DNA from: Synechococcus sp. KORDI-52
Lineage (GTDB): Bacteria; Cyanobacteriota; Cyanobacteriia; PCC-6307; Cyanobiaceae
Direction of reading: 5' to 3'
Length of the DNA: 64,000 nt
Assembly (NCBI RefSeq): GCF_000737595.1
Contig: NZ_CP006271.1
Location: 2,356,001 to 2,420,000, forward strand
The notes beneath the pieces are model-generated. The model saw only the letters and a list, made by a program, of their open reading frames with translations, made no database searches and was not told where the DNA came from. Made by a program: the position numbers and the translations under genes. Shown here one piece after another: positions 10,683 through 19,954 of the stretch (the stretch's first letter is position 1; each line of letters begins with the position of its first letter).

Positions 10683-11723
10683 TCAGGCGGCAGTGGCCTG
10701 CAGGTTGGGATGGAGGTTCAGGGTGCTGAACCCATGGCGGACCGATGCCGCACCGATGAAATCCATCTTCTCAAGGGTGATGTTGTTGCGCCCCCAGCTG
10801 AAGTTGGTATGGCAGCGCTCAAACTCGAGCAGCATCGCTTCAGCAAAGCAGGCAAACATCTGGCGCTGCGGCCGCTCCATCTCGGCGATGGCCATCATTG
10901 ACCAGCCGATGTCGCGGCAGAACTCAACGATTCCACCTTTAAGAACGTGGATTCCACCACCGGCGACCTTGGAATCGAGATTCTTGGGATAGCCCCCATC
11001 AATCATCAAGCAGGGCTTTTTCAGGCTGTCATGGTCGATCTCAAGGGTGCGAGGCATGCTCGCCACCCACACGACCACATCTGCTTCAGGCAGAGCCTCA
11101 TCGAGAGTCAGGATCCGTCCTTCGCCCAATTCTTGCCGAAGAGCCAGCAACGGTTGCTGCTGGCGCGCAACAAGCAGAAGCTCGCCGACTCCGGTGCGCG
11201 CCTGCAGCCAACGACAGACGGCGGAGCCGATGTCACCGGTTGCACCAACGACTGCAACCTTGGCTTTGCTCAGATCAATTCCAAGGGTTGGGGCGTTGTT
11301 CTCCACCTGACGACAGATCACCCAAGCCGTGTGGGTGTTGCCGGTGGTGAAGCGCTGCCAATCCAAAGTTGTGCTGCGCACCGTTTGGTGTTGCAACAGG
11401 TTGAAATTCTCAAAAATGATTGAGGTGAAACCGCCAAGGGCAGTGATGTTGATGCCTTTTTTCTGAGCGAGTTCCATCGCGTTGAGAACCTTGCGCCGGG
11501 CCGTTTTGAAGCGGCTGAGCATCTCCGGAACAAAGCAGGAGTCGATGTAAGACCCTTCGATGGTGGTGCCCACCGGACTGGTGACCTCGACGTGCTCCAC
11601 CAGCTGTGGAGGTGCACTGCACCAGACATCGAGATCGCCGTCAGCAATGTGATCAAACCCGAGTTCCATTGCCTTGCGGCGAGCAGCCTCAAAACTCGTT
11701 GAATGTCCGATCAGACCAAACAT
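10683..11723 (-). CDS. aar: Long-chain acyl-(acyl-carrier-protein) reductase
   Basis: AAR reduces fatty acyl-ACP to the fatty aldehyde, the first step of cyanobacterial alkane synthesis. The 346-residue protein begins [22 protein letters not shown], contains the NADPH-binding [18 protein letters not shown] segment at about 155-172, and has the [21 protein letters not shown] block near the C-terminus with the cysteine that carries the acyl thioester in studied homologues. The partner ado is 114 bases upstream on the same strand, and accA follows. Confidence 0.96.
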   Translation of the reverse strand: MFGLIGHSTSFEAARRKAMELGFDHIADGDLDVWCSAPPQLVEHVEVTSPVGTTIEGSYIDSCFVPEMLSRFKTARRKVLNAMELAQKKGINITALGGFTSIIFENFNLLQHQTVRSTTLDWQRFTTGNTHTAWVICRQVENNAPTLGIDLSKAKVAVVGATGDIGSAVCRWLQARTGVGELLLVARQQQPLLALRQELGEGRILTLDEALPEADVVVWVASMPRTLEIDHDSLKKPCLMIDGGYPKNLDSKVAGGGIHVLKGGIVEFCRDIGWSMMAIAEMERPQRQMFACFAEAMLLEFERCHTNFSWGRNNITLEKMDFIGAASVRHGFSTLNLHPNLQATAA

Positions 11724-11837
11724 GTCTTACCGCTGACGTCTCAAAGAACACCTGGAATGACCATGGTCCCATGTCAACCGGTATCGACGGCAACGTGCCT
11801 GTCGATAAACCGGCGTTGGATCAAACCCTGAAACGGG

Positions 11838-12557
11838 TCAAACAGCAAGCGCTGCTGCGGCCATGCGGGCGATATCTCGTGAGGTGAAGCCGATTTCACC
11901 CAAAGCTTCCTGGTAAGCGATCAGGAAGTCTTCGATCAGGTCTTCCTTTTCCATGTGCAGGACAGCAGCATCGGCAGCCACGTCTTCCAACATCGAGCGA
12001 ATCAGAGGAAGGTTGGCTTTGTTGGCCTCGAACAGCTCGTCCTTGCTGGCCTCGAAATTGGCCTTCAGCCATTCCTGGCCGTAGTTCAAGTGGGTGTACT
12101 CATCCTTGACGACACCTTCGGTGATCTTGCGAGCGAAAGGATCAGCGACAGGGATATAGATGTGATAGGCCGAAATGGCGAAAGCTTCGATCAACAGGGC
12201 CTGAATTAGCAGGCAGGTGACCACTTTCCCCTCCTTGAGGGCGACCTGAAAATTGCCATGAAGGGGTTCGAAGAACTTCTTGGCGAAGGGAAGATCAGCT
12301 TCAACCCCAAGGTTGCGACCGCAGGAGGTGAAACCCTTCATGTGCTTCATCTCCATCCGGGCCAGGCGCTTGAGTTCTTCGGCCTGTTCAGGAATCAGCG
12401 TGCCAAGAGAGATGTAATTGTCGTGGGCTTCCTGCTCGCCTTCAATCACGATGGCGTTGATCCGGCTGTAGGCGTCTTTGTAGGCCTCGGTTGTGAAATC
12501 GGGCAGTGCGTCCTGGCCCTCCAGCACGGGTGATTCAGGTGCATTGAGGGTCGTCAT
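11838..12557 (-). CDS. ado: Aldehyde-deformylating oxygenase (cyanobacterial alkane synthase)
   Basis: ADO converts Cn fatty aldehydes to Cn-1 alkanes plus formate, using a ferritin-like di-iron centre, oxygen and an electron donor. From the ATG at 12557 the protein has 239 residues. All six iron ligands can be placed by the spacing known for this family: E41, E69 and H72 ([10 protein letters not shown]), E124, E153 and H156 ([10 protein letters not shown]). The open frame runs on upstream to 12683, but that part overlaps the creatininase-like gene and is unlike the family. It sits directly upstream of aar on the same strand. Confidence 0.97.
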   Translation of the reverse strand: MTTLNAPESPVLEGQDALPDFTTEAYKDAYSRINAIVIEGEQEAHDNYISLGTLIPEQAEELKRLARMEMKHMKGFTSCGRNLGVEADLPFAKKFFEPLHGNFQVALKEGKVVTCLLIQALLIEAFAISAYHIYIPVADPFARKITEGVVKDEYTHLNYGQEWLKANFEASKDELFEANKANLPLIRSMLEDVAADAAVLHMEKEDLIEDFLIAYQEALGEIGFTSRDIARMAAAALAV

Positions 12558-12633
12558 AGGACGCTGTCCACCACATTCAGTGGGACCGACAATAACCAGT
12601 GCCCCAAGAGTTGGTGACACATGCGTCCAAGGT

Positions 12634-13464
12634 TCAGGACTTGGAGGGGATGGAGAGACGACTTTGGGTGGGGGGCCAGTCACTGGCCAGGAGGGTTTGC
12701 AACAGCTCCTGCCAGTGACGGATGAGCCGCTCTTCCAAGCGACGGCCCAAATCGACCGAGGCCTGACGCGTATCCCCGATCACCCCCGTTGCACTGAGGT
12801 CATCGGTGAGCCAAGCGCAGGGGGCCGCTCCTTCAAGGCTCCAACCATCCGGCGGGTCTTGAACGGAGCCCGGTAGTGGATGTCCATCCACGGGTCGATC
12901 CGAACCGACCAGCTCTGGTGCCAACTTCAACATCAAGCTGGTTTCGGCCTGGCCAGCATGAAGACCATGGAGCAACTCCTGCTCGGGCAGCAGCTCAGCC
13001 AACCCGTCCACGCCACTCCAGAGGAAGCAGGGCAGAACGGCCAGTGACGGGCAGCGGCCGCGCAGCTGTCGGGCAGCCACCTGCAGCAAACCGATCTGGC
13101 CACCATGGGCATTGAAAAGAACAAGACGTTGCACCCCCATCGCCGCCAGCTGAGTGCCCACCTGGGCGACCAGATCCAGAAGCAGAGGCGCCGAAAGGCT
13201 GAGGGTCCCTGGGAAATTCTGGTGCTCAGGCGAAAAGCCAATGGCCTGACAAGGCAGGCGCCAAAGGGGCAAGGCTGGATCTAGCCCCGCAAGAACGGAA
13301 TCGAGGATGCCTTCAGCGAACACAGCATCCGTTGACAACGGCAGTTGGGGGCCGTGTTGCTCACAGGCTCCAAACGGCCAGATCACCGTGGCACCAGGTT
13401 GGCTGGCAGCACGGCTGACCTCAGGCCACGTCAGCTGATCAAATCGCTTGGAACGCTGCTCCAT
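12634..13464 (-). CDS. Creatininase-family amidohydrolase
   Basis: The 276-residue protein has the metal-binding signature of the creatininase superfamily: [17 protein letters not shown] with Glu, His and Asp ligands near residues 35-45, and the [11 protein letters not shown] segment near 115-125. The superfamily includes creatinine amidohydrolase, the MftE peptidase and ring-opening amidohydrolases of riboflavin or purine-like compounds, so creatinine itself is an unlikely substrate here. It is upstream of ado on the same strand with a 76-base gap, and head to head with the S1-like gene. Confidence 0.85.
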   Translation of the reverse strand: MEQRSKRFDQLTWPEVSRAASQPGATVIWPFGACEQHGPQLPLSTDAVFAEGILDSVLAGLDPALPLWRLPCQAIGFSPEHQNFPGTLSLSAPLLLDLVAQVGTQLAAMGVQRLVLFNAHGGQIGLLQVAARQLRGRCPSLAVLPCFLWSGVDGLAELLPEQELLHGLHAGQAETSLMLKLAPELVGSDRPVDGHPLPGSVQDPPDGWSLEGAAPCAWLTDDLSATGVIGDTRQASVDLGRRLEERLIRHWQELLQTLLASDWPPTQSRLSIPSKS

Positions 13465-13538
13465 GGAGTTACACAGTGAAGGGGGTGCTGATCCCAGCTC
13501 AGCCTGTCAAAATGGTCGATCGACGACTCCGATGGTCC

Positions 13539-14786
13539 ATGCCCGCAGCCGGCAGTCCGCAGCCCAACCGCCCCAAGGCACCCAAGCCGGCAGCGACGAA
13601 ACCGCTGCAGGTGATGCAGATCAACCGTCGCGAAGAGCAGGAGAAGCTGGAGCGGGAGGCTGCAGAAGCCCGCGCAGCAGCCGAAGCAGCGGCGGAAAAG
13701 GCGCGCATTCTCGAGGAACGCGCTGGCCTTGCCACCCCTCCGCGACCGGTCCAGCAGGAACCAGCCTCGTCTCCAGGAACGGATGACGACGCACGTTTCG
13801 ACATGGGTGGCATGGAAGGCATGACCATGGCCGACCTGATGGGTGCGCCGGATCAGCAACCCAGGAAGGAGCAGCGCAACCAACCGCGCAGCGTTGATGA
13901 TTTCGATTTCGATGAGGAAGCCTTTCTTGCCGCCCTGGACGAGAACGCTCCGGTTGGCACCACCGGTGAGGTGATCAAGGGCACGGTGATCGGCATCGAA
14001 AGCGATGGCGTCTATGTGGATATCGGAGGCAAAGCCCCCGGTTACATGCCCAAGAGCGAAGCAGGCCTGGGCGTTGTGACCAACTTCCGGGAGCGCTTCC
14101 CGAAGGGCCTGGAGGTTGAAGTTCTGGTGACCCGTGAGCAGAACGCTGATGGGATGGTCACGATCAGCTGTCGTGCCCTGGAGCTGCGCAAGAGCTGGGA
14201 CCGGGTGAAGGAGCTGGAGAAACAGGGAAAAGTGGTTCAAGTCATCGTCAATGGCTTCAACCGCGGCGGTGTCACCTGCGATCTCGAAGGGCTTCGCGGC
14301 TTCATCCCCCGCTCTCAGCTTCAGAACGCAGAAAATCACCAGGAGCTGGTGGGCAAGACCCTGGGGGTGGCCTTCATCGAGGTGAATTCGGAAACCCGCA
14401 AGCTGGTGCTGTCTGAAAAACGAGCCGCCGTCGCCGAACGCTTCCAGGATCTGGAAGTGGGCCAATTGGTGGAAGGCCAGGTTGCTTCGGTGAAGCCCTA
14501 TGGCCTGTTCATCGACCTCGGTGGCATCAGCGGACTGCTTCACCAATCAGCCATCACCAATGGCAGCCTGCGCTCGATCCGTGAGGTGTTCGATCAGGGC
14601 GACCGCGTGTCGGCCCTGATCACGGAACTGGACCCGGGCCGTGGACGCATCGGCCTCAACACAGCCCTTCTCGAAGGCCCACCCGGAGAGCTGCTAATTG
14701 AACGCGACAAAGTGATGGCGGAGGCCGCCGATCGCGCCAGCCGCGCCCAGAACACGCTGAAACAGCAGGAGCAATCTGCCGGATGA
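13539..14786 (+). CDS. S1-domain protein (second ribosomal protein S1 homologue)
   Basis: The protein has an N-terminal region rich in Pro, Ala and Lys, a strongly charged Glu/Arg/Ala coiled stretch near residues 25-65, an acidic linker, and then three S1 RNA-binding repeats: GEVIKGTVIGIESDGVYVDIGG, GKVVQVIVNGFNRGGVTCDLEG and GQLVEGQVASVKPYGLFIDLGG. Cyanobacteria carry a shorter S1 paralogue besides the main one, and this fits it; it may act in translation initiation on weakly Shine-Dalgarno mRNAs. The ATG at 13539 is preferred; in-frame ATGs at 13476 and 13512 are possible. Its stop overlaps the next start in ATGA. Confidence 0.85.
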   Translation: MPAAGSPQPNRPKAPKPAATKPLQVMQINRREEQEKLEREAAEARAAAEAAAEKARILEERAGLATPPRPVQQEPASSPGTDDDARFDMGGMEGMTMADLMGAPDQQPRKEQRNQPRSVDDFDFDEEAFLAALDENAPVGTTGEVIKGTVIGIESDGVYVDIGGKAPGYMPKSEAGLGVVTNFRERFPKGLEVEVLVTREQNADGMVTISCRALELRKSWDRVKELEKQGKVVQVIVNGFNRGGVTCDLEGLRGFIPRSQLQNAENHQELVGKTLGVAFIEVNSETRKLVLSEKRAAVAERFQDLEVGQLVEGQVASVKPYGLFIDLGGISGLLHQSAITNGSLRSIREVFDQGDRVSALITELDPGRGRIGLNTALLEGPPGELLIERDKVMAEAADRASRAQNTLKQQEQSAG

Positions 14787-15667
14787 GCACAGCTGCCCTG
14801 ACAGCCGCAGAAGACTGGGAACTCGACTTCTACTCCCGACCAATTCTTGAGGCCGATGGCCGCAAGCGTTGGGAACTGCTTATCACCTCGACCCCCGCCG
14901 CCACCGGCGATGCGGAACCATTTCGCTTCGCCAAGGTGTGCCCCTCGGGTGACGTGAACTCGCTTTGGTTAAGCCAAGCCCTGGCTGAAGCCAAGGAGGC
15001 ATCCGCCAGCGGGGGCTGGGGATCTCCCATGCGTTTGCGCTGCTGGCGCAGTTCGATGCGCACCATGGTGCAGCGCGCCGCAGCCGAACAAGACCTCGAG
15101 GTGATTCCCAGTCGCCGCACCTTCGCCCTGCTCGACTGGCTTCAGCAGCGCGAACGGGAGGTGTACCCCGAGGAGGAGGGCTTCATGGCAGGCCCATTGG
15201 CGCCGCCCCCAGCCCCTGTTCCAACCCCTCCGGTGCCCCTGCCGGAAGAAGTTCAGGGTGACGCTTGGAGCTGGGCCAACCTGCCGGCGAGCCTGCTGCT
15301 GGAGGCATCGGAATGGCCGATGAGTTTCAGCGGACTGCTGCCGGTGCCCGATGGCATCGACCCCGCGGCCTCTGTGCCGGGTCTGCGCCTGTTCAGCCAG
15401 AGTCGCTCTCTGGCCATGGCGGGCTGGTTGGGGGGGCTTGAGCCCGTGCGGATGATCGTTGAAGACCGCCAGCTGGTGCTGGAGGCTGGTCAGGACGACC
15501 GCTGGCTGGTGAGCGACCTTGAGCCGGCCATCGCCGCTGACATCGCCGAAGCCCTGGCGACCTCTCAGCAACAGGTGCGCGGCCTCCAATTCATCGCGAT
15601 CCAATCCAGTCCGGAGGAGCAGACCTTCGGCGGCTTCTGGATGCTGCGGGACATCCCAATGGCCTGA
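14783..15667 (+). CDS. Tab2/Atab2-family RNA-binding protein
   Basis: The 294-residue protein matches the Tab2/Atab2 family, which in algae and plants is needed for translation of photosystem I mRNAs such as psaB. Signatures are WELDFYSRPILEADGRKRWELLI at the start, the RCWRSSMRTMV motif, the ALLDWLQQRE stretch, and the C-terminal WMLRDIP. A proline-rich linker (about 130-155) separates the halves. Its start overlaps the stop of the S1-domain gene by four bases, suggesting translational coupling of two RNA-binding proteins. The cyanobacterial function is inferred from eukaryotic homologues. Confidence 0.83.
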   Translation: MSTAALTAAEDWELDFYSRPILEADGRKRWELLITSTPAATGDAEPFRFAKVCPSGDVNSLWLSQALAEAKEASASGGWGSPMRLRCWRSSMRTMVQRAAAEQDLEVIPSRRTFALLDWLQQREREVYPEEEGFMAGPLAPPPAPVPTPPVPLPEEVQGDAWSWANLPASLLLEASEWPMSFSGLLPVPDGIDPAASVPGLRLFSQSRSLAMAGWLGGLEPVRMIVEDRQLVLEAGQDDRWLVSDLEPAIAADIAEALATSQQQVRGLQFIAIQSSPEEQTFGGFWMLRDIPMA

Positions 15668-15678
15668 TTGAAAGGCTG

Positions 15679-16473
15679 ATGAAAGACGGGCCGTTTGATC
15701 GACCAGACAGCCGCTTCAACACGTTGAAGGGCTGGACCTGGATCGGTTGTTACGGGGGCTATTACCTCCAGAGCGATCTTCTCCACGAGCAAGGTTTCGA
15801 GCACGGCTTCTTCACCCGGCTCTGGCACGGCCGTGGGCCGGATGAACTGGCGGGGTACGTCAGCGCCGGCATGAGCATCCACCGGCTCCAGCAGATCCAC
15901 AGCGGAATCGTCCTGAACGCTAGCGACGCCCGTCAGGATCCCTGGCCTGAGGCCGATGGCCTGGTGAGTGATCGCGGGGGCCAGAGCCTCTGGGTGTGCG
16001 GCGCCGACTGCACGCCGGTACTGATCGCGGATCCCGGCACCGGCCATGCCGCGGCCTGTCATGCCGGTTGGCGTGGGGTGGCGGCTGAAATCCTGATCAC
16101 AGCTCTGGATCAGCTGGTGAATCGGGGGGCTCAGCTGGAGGATCTGGTCATCGCCCTGGGCCCGGCCGTCAGCGGGCCGCGTTACCAGGTGGGCGATGAG
16201 GTGGTTAAGGCCATCGCAGCCGCAATCCCCGGCGATGTTGACCTGTCGGAACGCGGAGCCGTCTCGCCGGATGAGCAACCGGGACGGCACCGCCTGGACA
16301 TCCGTGCTGCTGCCAGCTTGCAACTCCAGCAGGCGGGAATCTCCGGCAAAATGATCGCCCACTGTCCGCTCTGCACCGTCAGTGAACCCGAGCTGTTTCA
16401 CTCCTGGCGACGGGATCAGGTGAAAGCGGTGCAGTGGAGCGGAATCGTGGCGCAAGCCCCCAACCGCAGATGA
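15679..16473 (+). CDS. pgeF: Peptidoglycan editing factor PgeF (laccase-domain, DUF152)
   Basis: This 264-residue protein belongs to the YlmD/PgeF family, a zinc or copper protein with a cysteine-containing active site that removes wrongly incorporated L-Ser-containing precursors from peptidoglycan synthesis in E. coli. The family motifs are QQIHSG near residue 72, CGADCTPVLI, the ACHAGWRG block, the ALGPAVSGPRYQVGDEV region and HCPLCTVSEPELFHSWRRD. It is 11 bases downstream of the Tab2-like gene, so probably in one operon, and tail to tail with the FAD enzyme (2-base gap). Confidence 0.88.
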   Translation: MKDGPFDRPDSRFNTLKGWTWIGCYGGYYLQSDLLHEQGFEHGFFTRLWHGRGPDELAGYVSAGMSIHRLQQIHSGIVLNASDARQDPWPEADGLVSDRGGQSLWVCGADCTPVLIADPGTGHAAACHAGWRGVAAEILITALDQLVNRGAQLEDLVIALGPAVSGPRYQVGDEVVKAIAAAIPGDVDLSERGAVSPDEQPGRHRLDIRAAASLQLQQAGISGKMIAHCPLCTVSEPELFHSWRRDQVKAVQWSGIVAQAPNRR

Positions 16474-16475
16474 GG

Positions 16476-18143
16476 TCAATCGGGCTTGGACTTGCTTCCG
16501 AGGATCTGGATGGCCAAGGCTTCAGCGGCGCGGATGCCGTCGATCCCCGCTGAAAGGATGCCGCCGGCGTAGCCCGCTCCTTCACCCGCCGGCACCAGCC
16601 CCTTCACATTGAGCGATTCCAACGCTTCATCCCTGGGGATGCGCACGGGCGATGAGGTACGGGTTTCAACGCCGGTGAGCACCGCATCAGCGTGGTCATA
16701 GCCCTTCAGCTTGCGGGCAAAAGCTGGAAGCGCCTCGCGCAAGGCCTCAACGATGGAGGTTGGAAGCAACGCAGCCAGATCAGCGGGATGCACGCCTGGT
16801 TGATAGGACGCTGCGATGGTGCCGAGACGGGTGGATGGCCGGCAGGCCAGGAAATCCTCCAGCCGCTGCGCCGGTGCGGCATAGCTGCTACCCCCCATGA
16901 GGAAGGCGCGCTCCTCCAGATCCCGTTGCAGGCCAATCCCCGCCAGTGAATCTCCGGGAAAACGTTCGAACGGGACCAGATCGTCGGCATCCACGGCCAC
17001 AACCAAACCGCTGTTGGCGTTGCGCTCGTTGCGGGAATGCTGGCTCATGCCATTCGTCACAACCCGGCCCTCTTCGGAGGTGGCACCCACCACAAATCCA
17101 CCGGGGCACATGCAAAAGCTGTAGACGCAGCGGCCGTTCTCGGCGTGGTGAACCAGCTTGTATTCGGCTGGCCCGAGACGCGGATGGCCTGCCGCCTCCC
17201 CCCAGCGAGCGTGATCGATCAGATGCTGCGGATGCTCAATCCGCACGCCCACGGAAAACGGTTTGCGCTGCAGCTGCACCCCGATCTCCTCCAGCATTTC
17301 AAAGCAGTCGCGCGCCGAATGTCCAGGAGCCAGCACCAAATGGCGGCAGGACATCTCCGTGCCATCCGCCAACACCAAACCATCGAGCTGATGCGGCTTC
17401 TCACCGCGGCTGGCACTGAGCTGAAGGCGTGTCACACGACTGTTGAACCGCACCTCGCCTCCCAGAGCTTCAATCCGGGCCCGAAGGCCGCGAACAACCG
17501 TGGCCAGCTTGAACGTGCCGATATGGGGGCGGTGCAGGGTGAGGATCTCCTCGCTGGCGCCACAGGCCACCAACTCCTCCAGCACCTTGCGGCCGTAGTG
17601 CTCAGGATCGCTCACCTGGCTGTAAAGCTTGCCGTCCGAAAAAGTGCCGGCGCCCCCTTCACCGAATTGGGCATTGGATTCCGGGTTGAAAGGGCTGGTG
17701 CCCCGCCAGAAGCCGAAGGTCTGCAGGGTGCGCTGCTTGACCGATTCGCCCCGTTCCAGCAACAGCGGCCGGAAGCCCATCTGCGCCAACAGCAGGGCTG
17801 CGAAATAGCCGCAGGGGCCAGCACCCACGACAACAGGCCGCTCAACCGGGTCCAGGGGAAAGCCATCCGGTGCCTGGCCCACAGACCGGTAGCGGGTGTC
17901 CGGAGCGGAACGCACCCGGCCTTTGTTGCCGATCCGCCGCAGCAGAGCGGCTTCACCCTTCACCTGCACATCCACGCTGTAGATCAACTGAATCCGATCA
18001 CGGCGCCGCGCATCAACACTGCGCTTCACCAGGGTCTGCCCCAACAGACGGTCGGGAGGGATCCGCAAACGCTTGAGCACCGCCTCCTGCAGCGCCTCCT
18101 TCCCGTGATCCAGGGGCAGTTTCAGTTCACTCAGGCGCAGCAT
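16476..18143 (-). CDS. FAD-dependent dehydrogenase (COG2509-like)
   Basis: The 555-residue flavoprotein has a novel-looking N-terminal domain of about 95 residues with many basic residues (LSELKLPLDH...), followed by the FAD-binding VVVGAGPCGYFAALLLAQMG at about 105-124, the NAQFGEGGAGTFSDGKLYSQV motif characteristic of this group, and GLVPAGEGAGYAGGILSAGIDG near the C-terminus. Members are annotated as uncharacterised FAD dehydrogenases; the substrate is unknown. It is last in the minus-strand block that starts with ilvB, 22 bases after the lipoprotein gene. Confidence 0.85.
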   Translation of the reverse strand: MLRLSELKLPLDHGKEALQEAVLKRLRIPPDRLLGQTLVKRSVDARRRDRIQLIYSVDVQVKGEAALLRRIGNKGRVRSAPDTRYRSVGQAPDGFPLDPVERPVVVGAGPCGYFAALLLAQMGFRPLLLERGESVKQRTLQTFGFWRGTSPFNPESNAQFGEGGAGTFSDGKLYSQVSDPEHYGRKVLEELVACGASEEILTLHRPHIGTFKLATVVRGLRARIEALGGEVRFNSRVTRLQLSASRGEKPHQLDGLVLADGTEMSCRHLVLAPGHSARDCFEMLEEIGVQLQRKPFSVGVRIEHPQHLIDHARWGEAAGHPRLGPAEYKLVHHAENGRCVYSFCMCPGGFVVGATSEEGRVVTNGMSQHSRNERNANSGLVVAVDADDLVPFERFPGDSLAGIGLQRDLEERAFLMGGSSYAAPAQRLEDFLACRPSTRLGTIAASYQPGVHPADLAALLPTSIVEALREALPAFARKLKGYDHADAVLTGVETRTSSPVRIPRDEALESLNVKGLVPAGEGAGYAGGILSAGIDGIRAAEALAIQILGSKSKPD

Positions 18144-18165
18144 CGAGAGGTCATGTCCCCAAACC

Positions 18166-19356
18166 TCATTCGATCAGACCGGCGATAGCCTGACCGGAGG
18201 GTGGCTGGCCGGCACGGAAACGGGAGTCACTAGCCGCGGCTTGCAAACGCAGGCGCTCCCCGCGTCGCCGCTGAACGAAAGCCTCGCAGATCGTGACGAC
18301 CTTCTCCTGCTCGGGATCCAACCAACCCATGGCATTAATCTCCCCGTCATCGGCCAGCGGCAACGGGGCTGCGTCCGCCAGAGCCAGCAGCCGGGCCGTG
18401 TCGAAGCCAGCACCAGCGAGCAATGATGGAACCGTGCCGGTGTGGTCCCTGAAGTCCTCCTGGAAGTCCGACCAGGCGCTACCACGTGCGGAGTGCTGGA
18501 GGCCAAGCTGTTTCCAAGGGACGGTGGGAGCATCCTGCAGGCCTTCCGCCTCCGTAAGCCAGATCCAGTTCGGCGTTTGTGGCGCACCACCGCCGAAGCC
18601 ACCCTGCTGCTGCTCCGCTCGCAACTGTTGGGAGAGAGGCCCATCCGGTGCATCCGCCACGACGACAGTGGGCACCGAAGACCAGACCATGTCGTCCTTG
18701 AAGCGTTGGAGACGCCGGGTGTTGCTGGGATCCACGCGCTGGACCGGCTTCGCCTCATAGCTCTCCACAATGCCGCCAGCGGCTTGGAACAACTCGACAA
18801 AGGCGTTGGATCTGGTGGACTCCAGGGCACCAGGATCCTCCACCACCATGGCCCGACCCCAACCTGCATCCATGGCCGCCGCCACCATCGCCTTCAGATC
18901 GTCCTGTTGGGAAGGAACAATCGGCCAGAGCCGTTCACGGCCTTCAAGACCGCGCAGGGTGTCCAGGGACTGGCCCCGTTGATACGGCAGCAGCACGGTG
19001 AGATCCCGCTCCAGCGCCAAGGCGGCAAAGGCCCGCAGGTCTGCCGACGGGGGGGCTACCAGCACCTTGAGTTCGACGGAGGGCATCAACTGCCAAGAAG
19101 GAGCATCGCTGGCATTCATGCCGTGCCACGTCACCGGCGGGAAGGGCTCTCCACAGGCCTCCACGGACGCCTGGCCAAGACGAAAGCCCTGCAGAAAGTC
19201 CTGACGCACTTCAGCATCACGCTGCCCCATGGGCAGAAGCACCGCGAGGCGAGGGCGGTGAAGACCACTGGCAACCATCGATTGGCAGCCGATCAGCGTC
19301 GCTGCAACAACACACCACGACAGCCAAGGCCAGCGGCGCCACTCAGGCTTCGACAT
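18166..19356 (-). CDS. Lipoprotein with type-1 periplasmic-binding (solute-binding-like) fold
   Basis: The N-terminus has a basic start, a hydrophobic run (WPWLSWCVVAATLIGC) and a lipobox-like LIGC, so it is a likely lipoprotein of 396 residues. The body resembles branched-chain amino-acid-binding and LpoA-like type-1 periplasmic folds: LAVLLPMGQRDAEVRQDFLQGFRLG at the start, a central VVEDPG...LFQAAGGIV segment, and a C-terminal GAGFDTARLLALA. No ABC transporter genes are adjacent, so a cell-envelope or sensing role is as likely as transport. The ATG at 19356 is chosen over the in-frame 19374. Confidence 0.72.
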   Translation of the reverse strand: MSKPEWRRWPWLSWCVVAATLIGCQSMVASGLHRPRLAVLLPMGQRDAEVRQDFLQGFRLGQASVEACGEPFPPVTWHGMNASDAPSWQLMPSVELKVLVAPPSADLRAFAALALERDLTVLLPYQRGQSLDTLRGLEGRERLWPIVPSQQDDLKAMVAAAMDAGWGRAMVVEDPGALESTRSNAFVELFQAAGGIVESYEAKPVQRVDPSNTRRLQRFKDDMVWSSVPTVVVADAPDGPLSQQLRAEQQQGGFGGGAPQTPNWIWLTEAEGLQDAPTVPWKQLGLQHSARGSAWSDFQEDFRDHTGTVPSLLAGAGFDTARLLALADAAPLPLADDGEINAMGWLDPEQEKVVTICEAFVQRRRGERLRLQAAASDSRFRAGQPPSGQAIAGLIE

Positions 19357-19389
19357 GGGATCGGAGGGAAGCAACCCGATCCCAGCAAG

Positions 19390-19614
19390 CTAGGGAGAGC
19401 TGTCGGACTCGTCTGGTTTTGTCACAGAGGGGTCAGACCCACCTCCCAACTGAGACAGCCAGCCCGCCAACAGCAAGCCTGAACCGATACCGATGGCCAA
19501 CGTGCGATTTTCAGCAGCGGCTCCCTGCCCCCAAGCCGCTGTGGCTAGAAAGGCCCCTCCCAGCAACAGGCACGGCACCAAGACAATGCCCCGGGCGACA
19601 CGGTTATCAGCCAT
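19390..19614 (-). CDS. Small two-helix membrane protein, unknown function
   Basis: From the ATG at 19614 this is 74 residues with two hydrophobic segments (LVPCLLLGGAFLATAAWG and TLAIGIGSGLLLAGWLSQLGG) and an acidic, Ser-rich tail. No family is recognised. Its start overlaps the end of the nuclease-like gene by 8 bases, so it is translated in the ilvB-led operon. Confidence 0.65.
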   Translation of the reverse strand: MADNRVARGIVLVPCLLLGGAFLATAAWGQGAAAENRTLAIGIGSGLLLAGWLSQLGGGSDPSVTKPDESDSSP

Positions 19615-19954
19615 CAGCCCCACAGCTGTTACTGGCCAAACCAGCGGCAATCAAGCCCGTGCTGAGGTCGCGCTCAGCCCCGATCGGTGTGACCCGAGCC
19701 ATCAGCTGCCCCTCACTGGAGCCCACTGGCCGCAGATTGACCTTGCGGCGACGCGGCAGTTCCTGGCGCAGCCATGCGGTGGCCTCGGCTTCCTGGCTCG
19801 CAGCAACGGAGGCACAGGCCAGAGCCACGGTGTAAGTGCGGTTGTGATCACCGACCTGCAGCAAAGAGCTGCTGCGAACCTGAAGCACCTCAGCGGCCTG
19901 CACGGGCACGGCCCAAAGCAACACCAGCAAGCCAGTTAAGACAAGACGAATCAA
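19607..19954 (-). CDS. Small secreted nuclease-like (SNase-fold) protein
   Basis: The 115-residue protein has a clear Sec signal peptide (LVLTGLLVLLWAVPVQA, cleaved near A20) and a short domain resembling part of staphylococcal nuclease-like proteins: a VGDHNRTYTVALACASV strand region, TAWLRQELPRRRKVNLRPVG and a final GLIAAGLASNSCG. It is shorter than full SNases and the complete catalytic Arg/Glu set is not evident, so nuclease activity is doubtful. Its start overlaps the ilvB stop by four bases (ATGA). Confidence 0.6.
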   Translation of the reverse strand: MIRLVLTGLLVLLWAVPVQAAEVLQVRSSSLLQVGDHNRTYTVALACASVAASQEAEATAWLRQELPRRRKVNLRPVGSSEGQLMARVTPIGAERDLSTGLIAAGLASNSCGADG

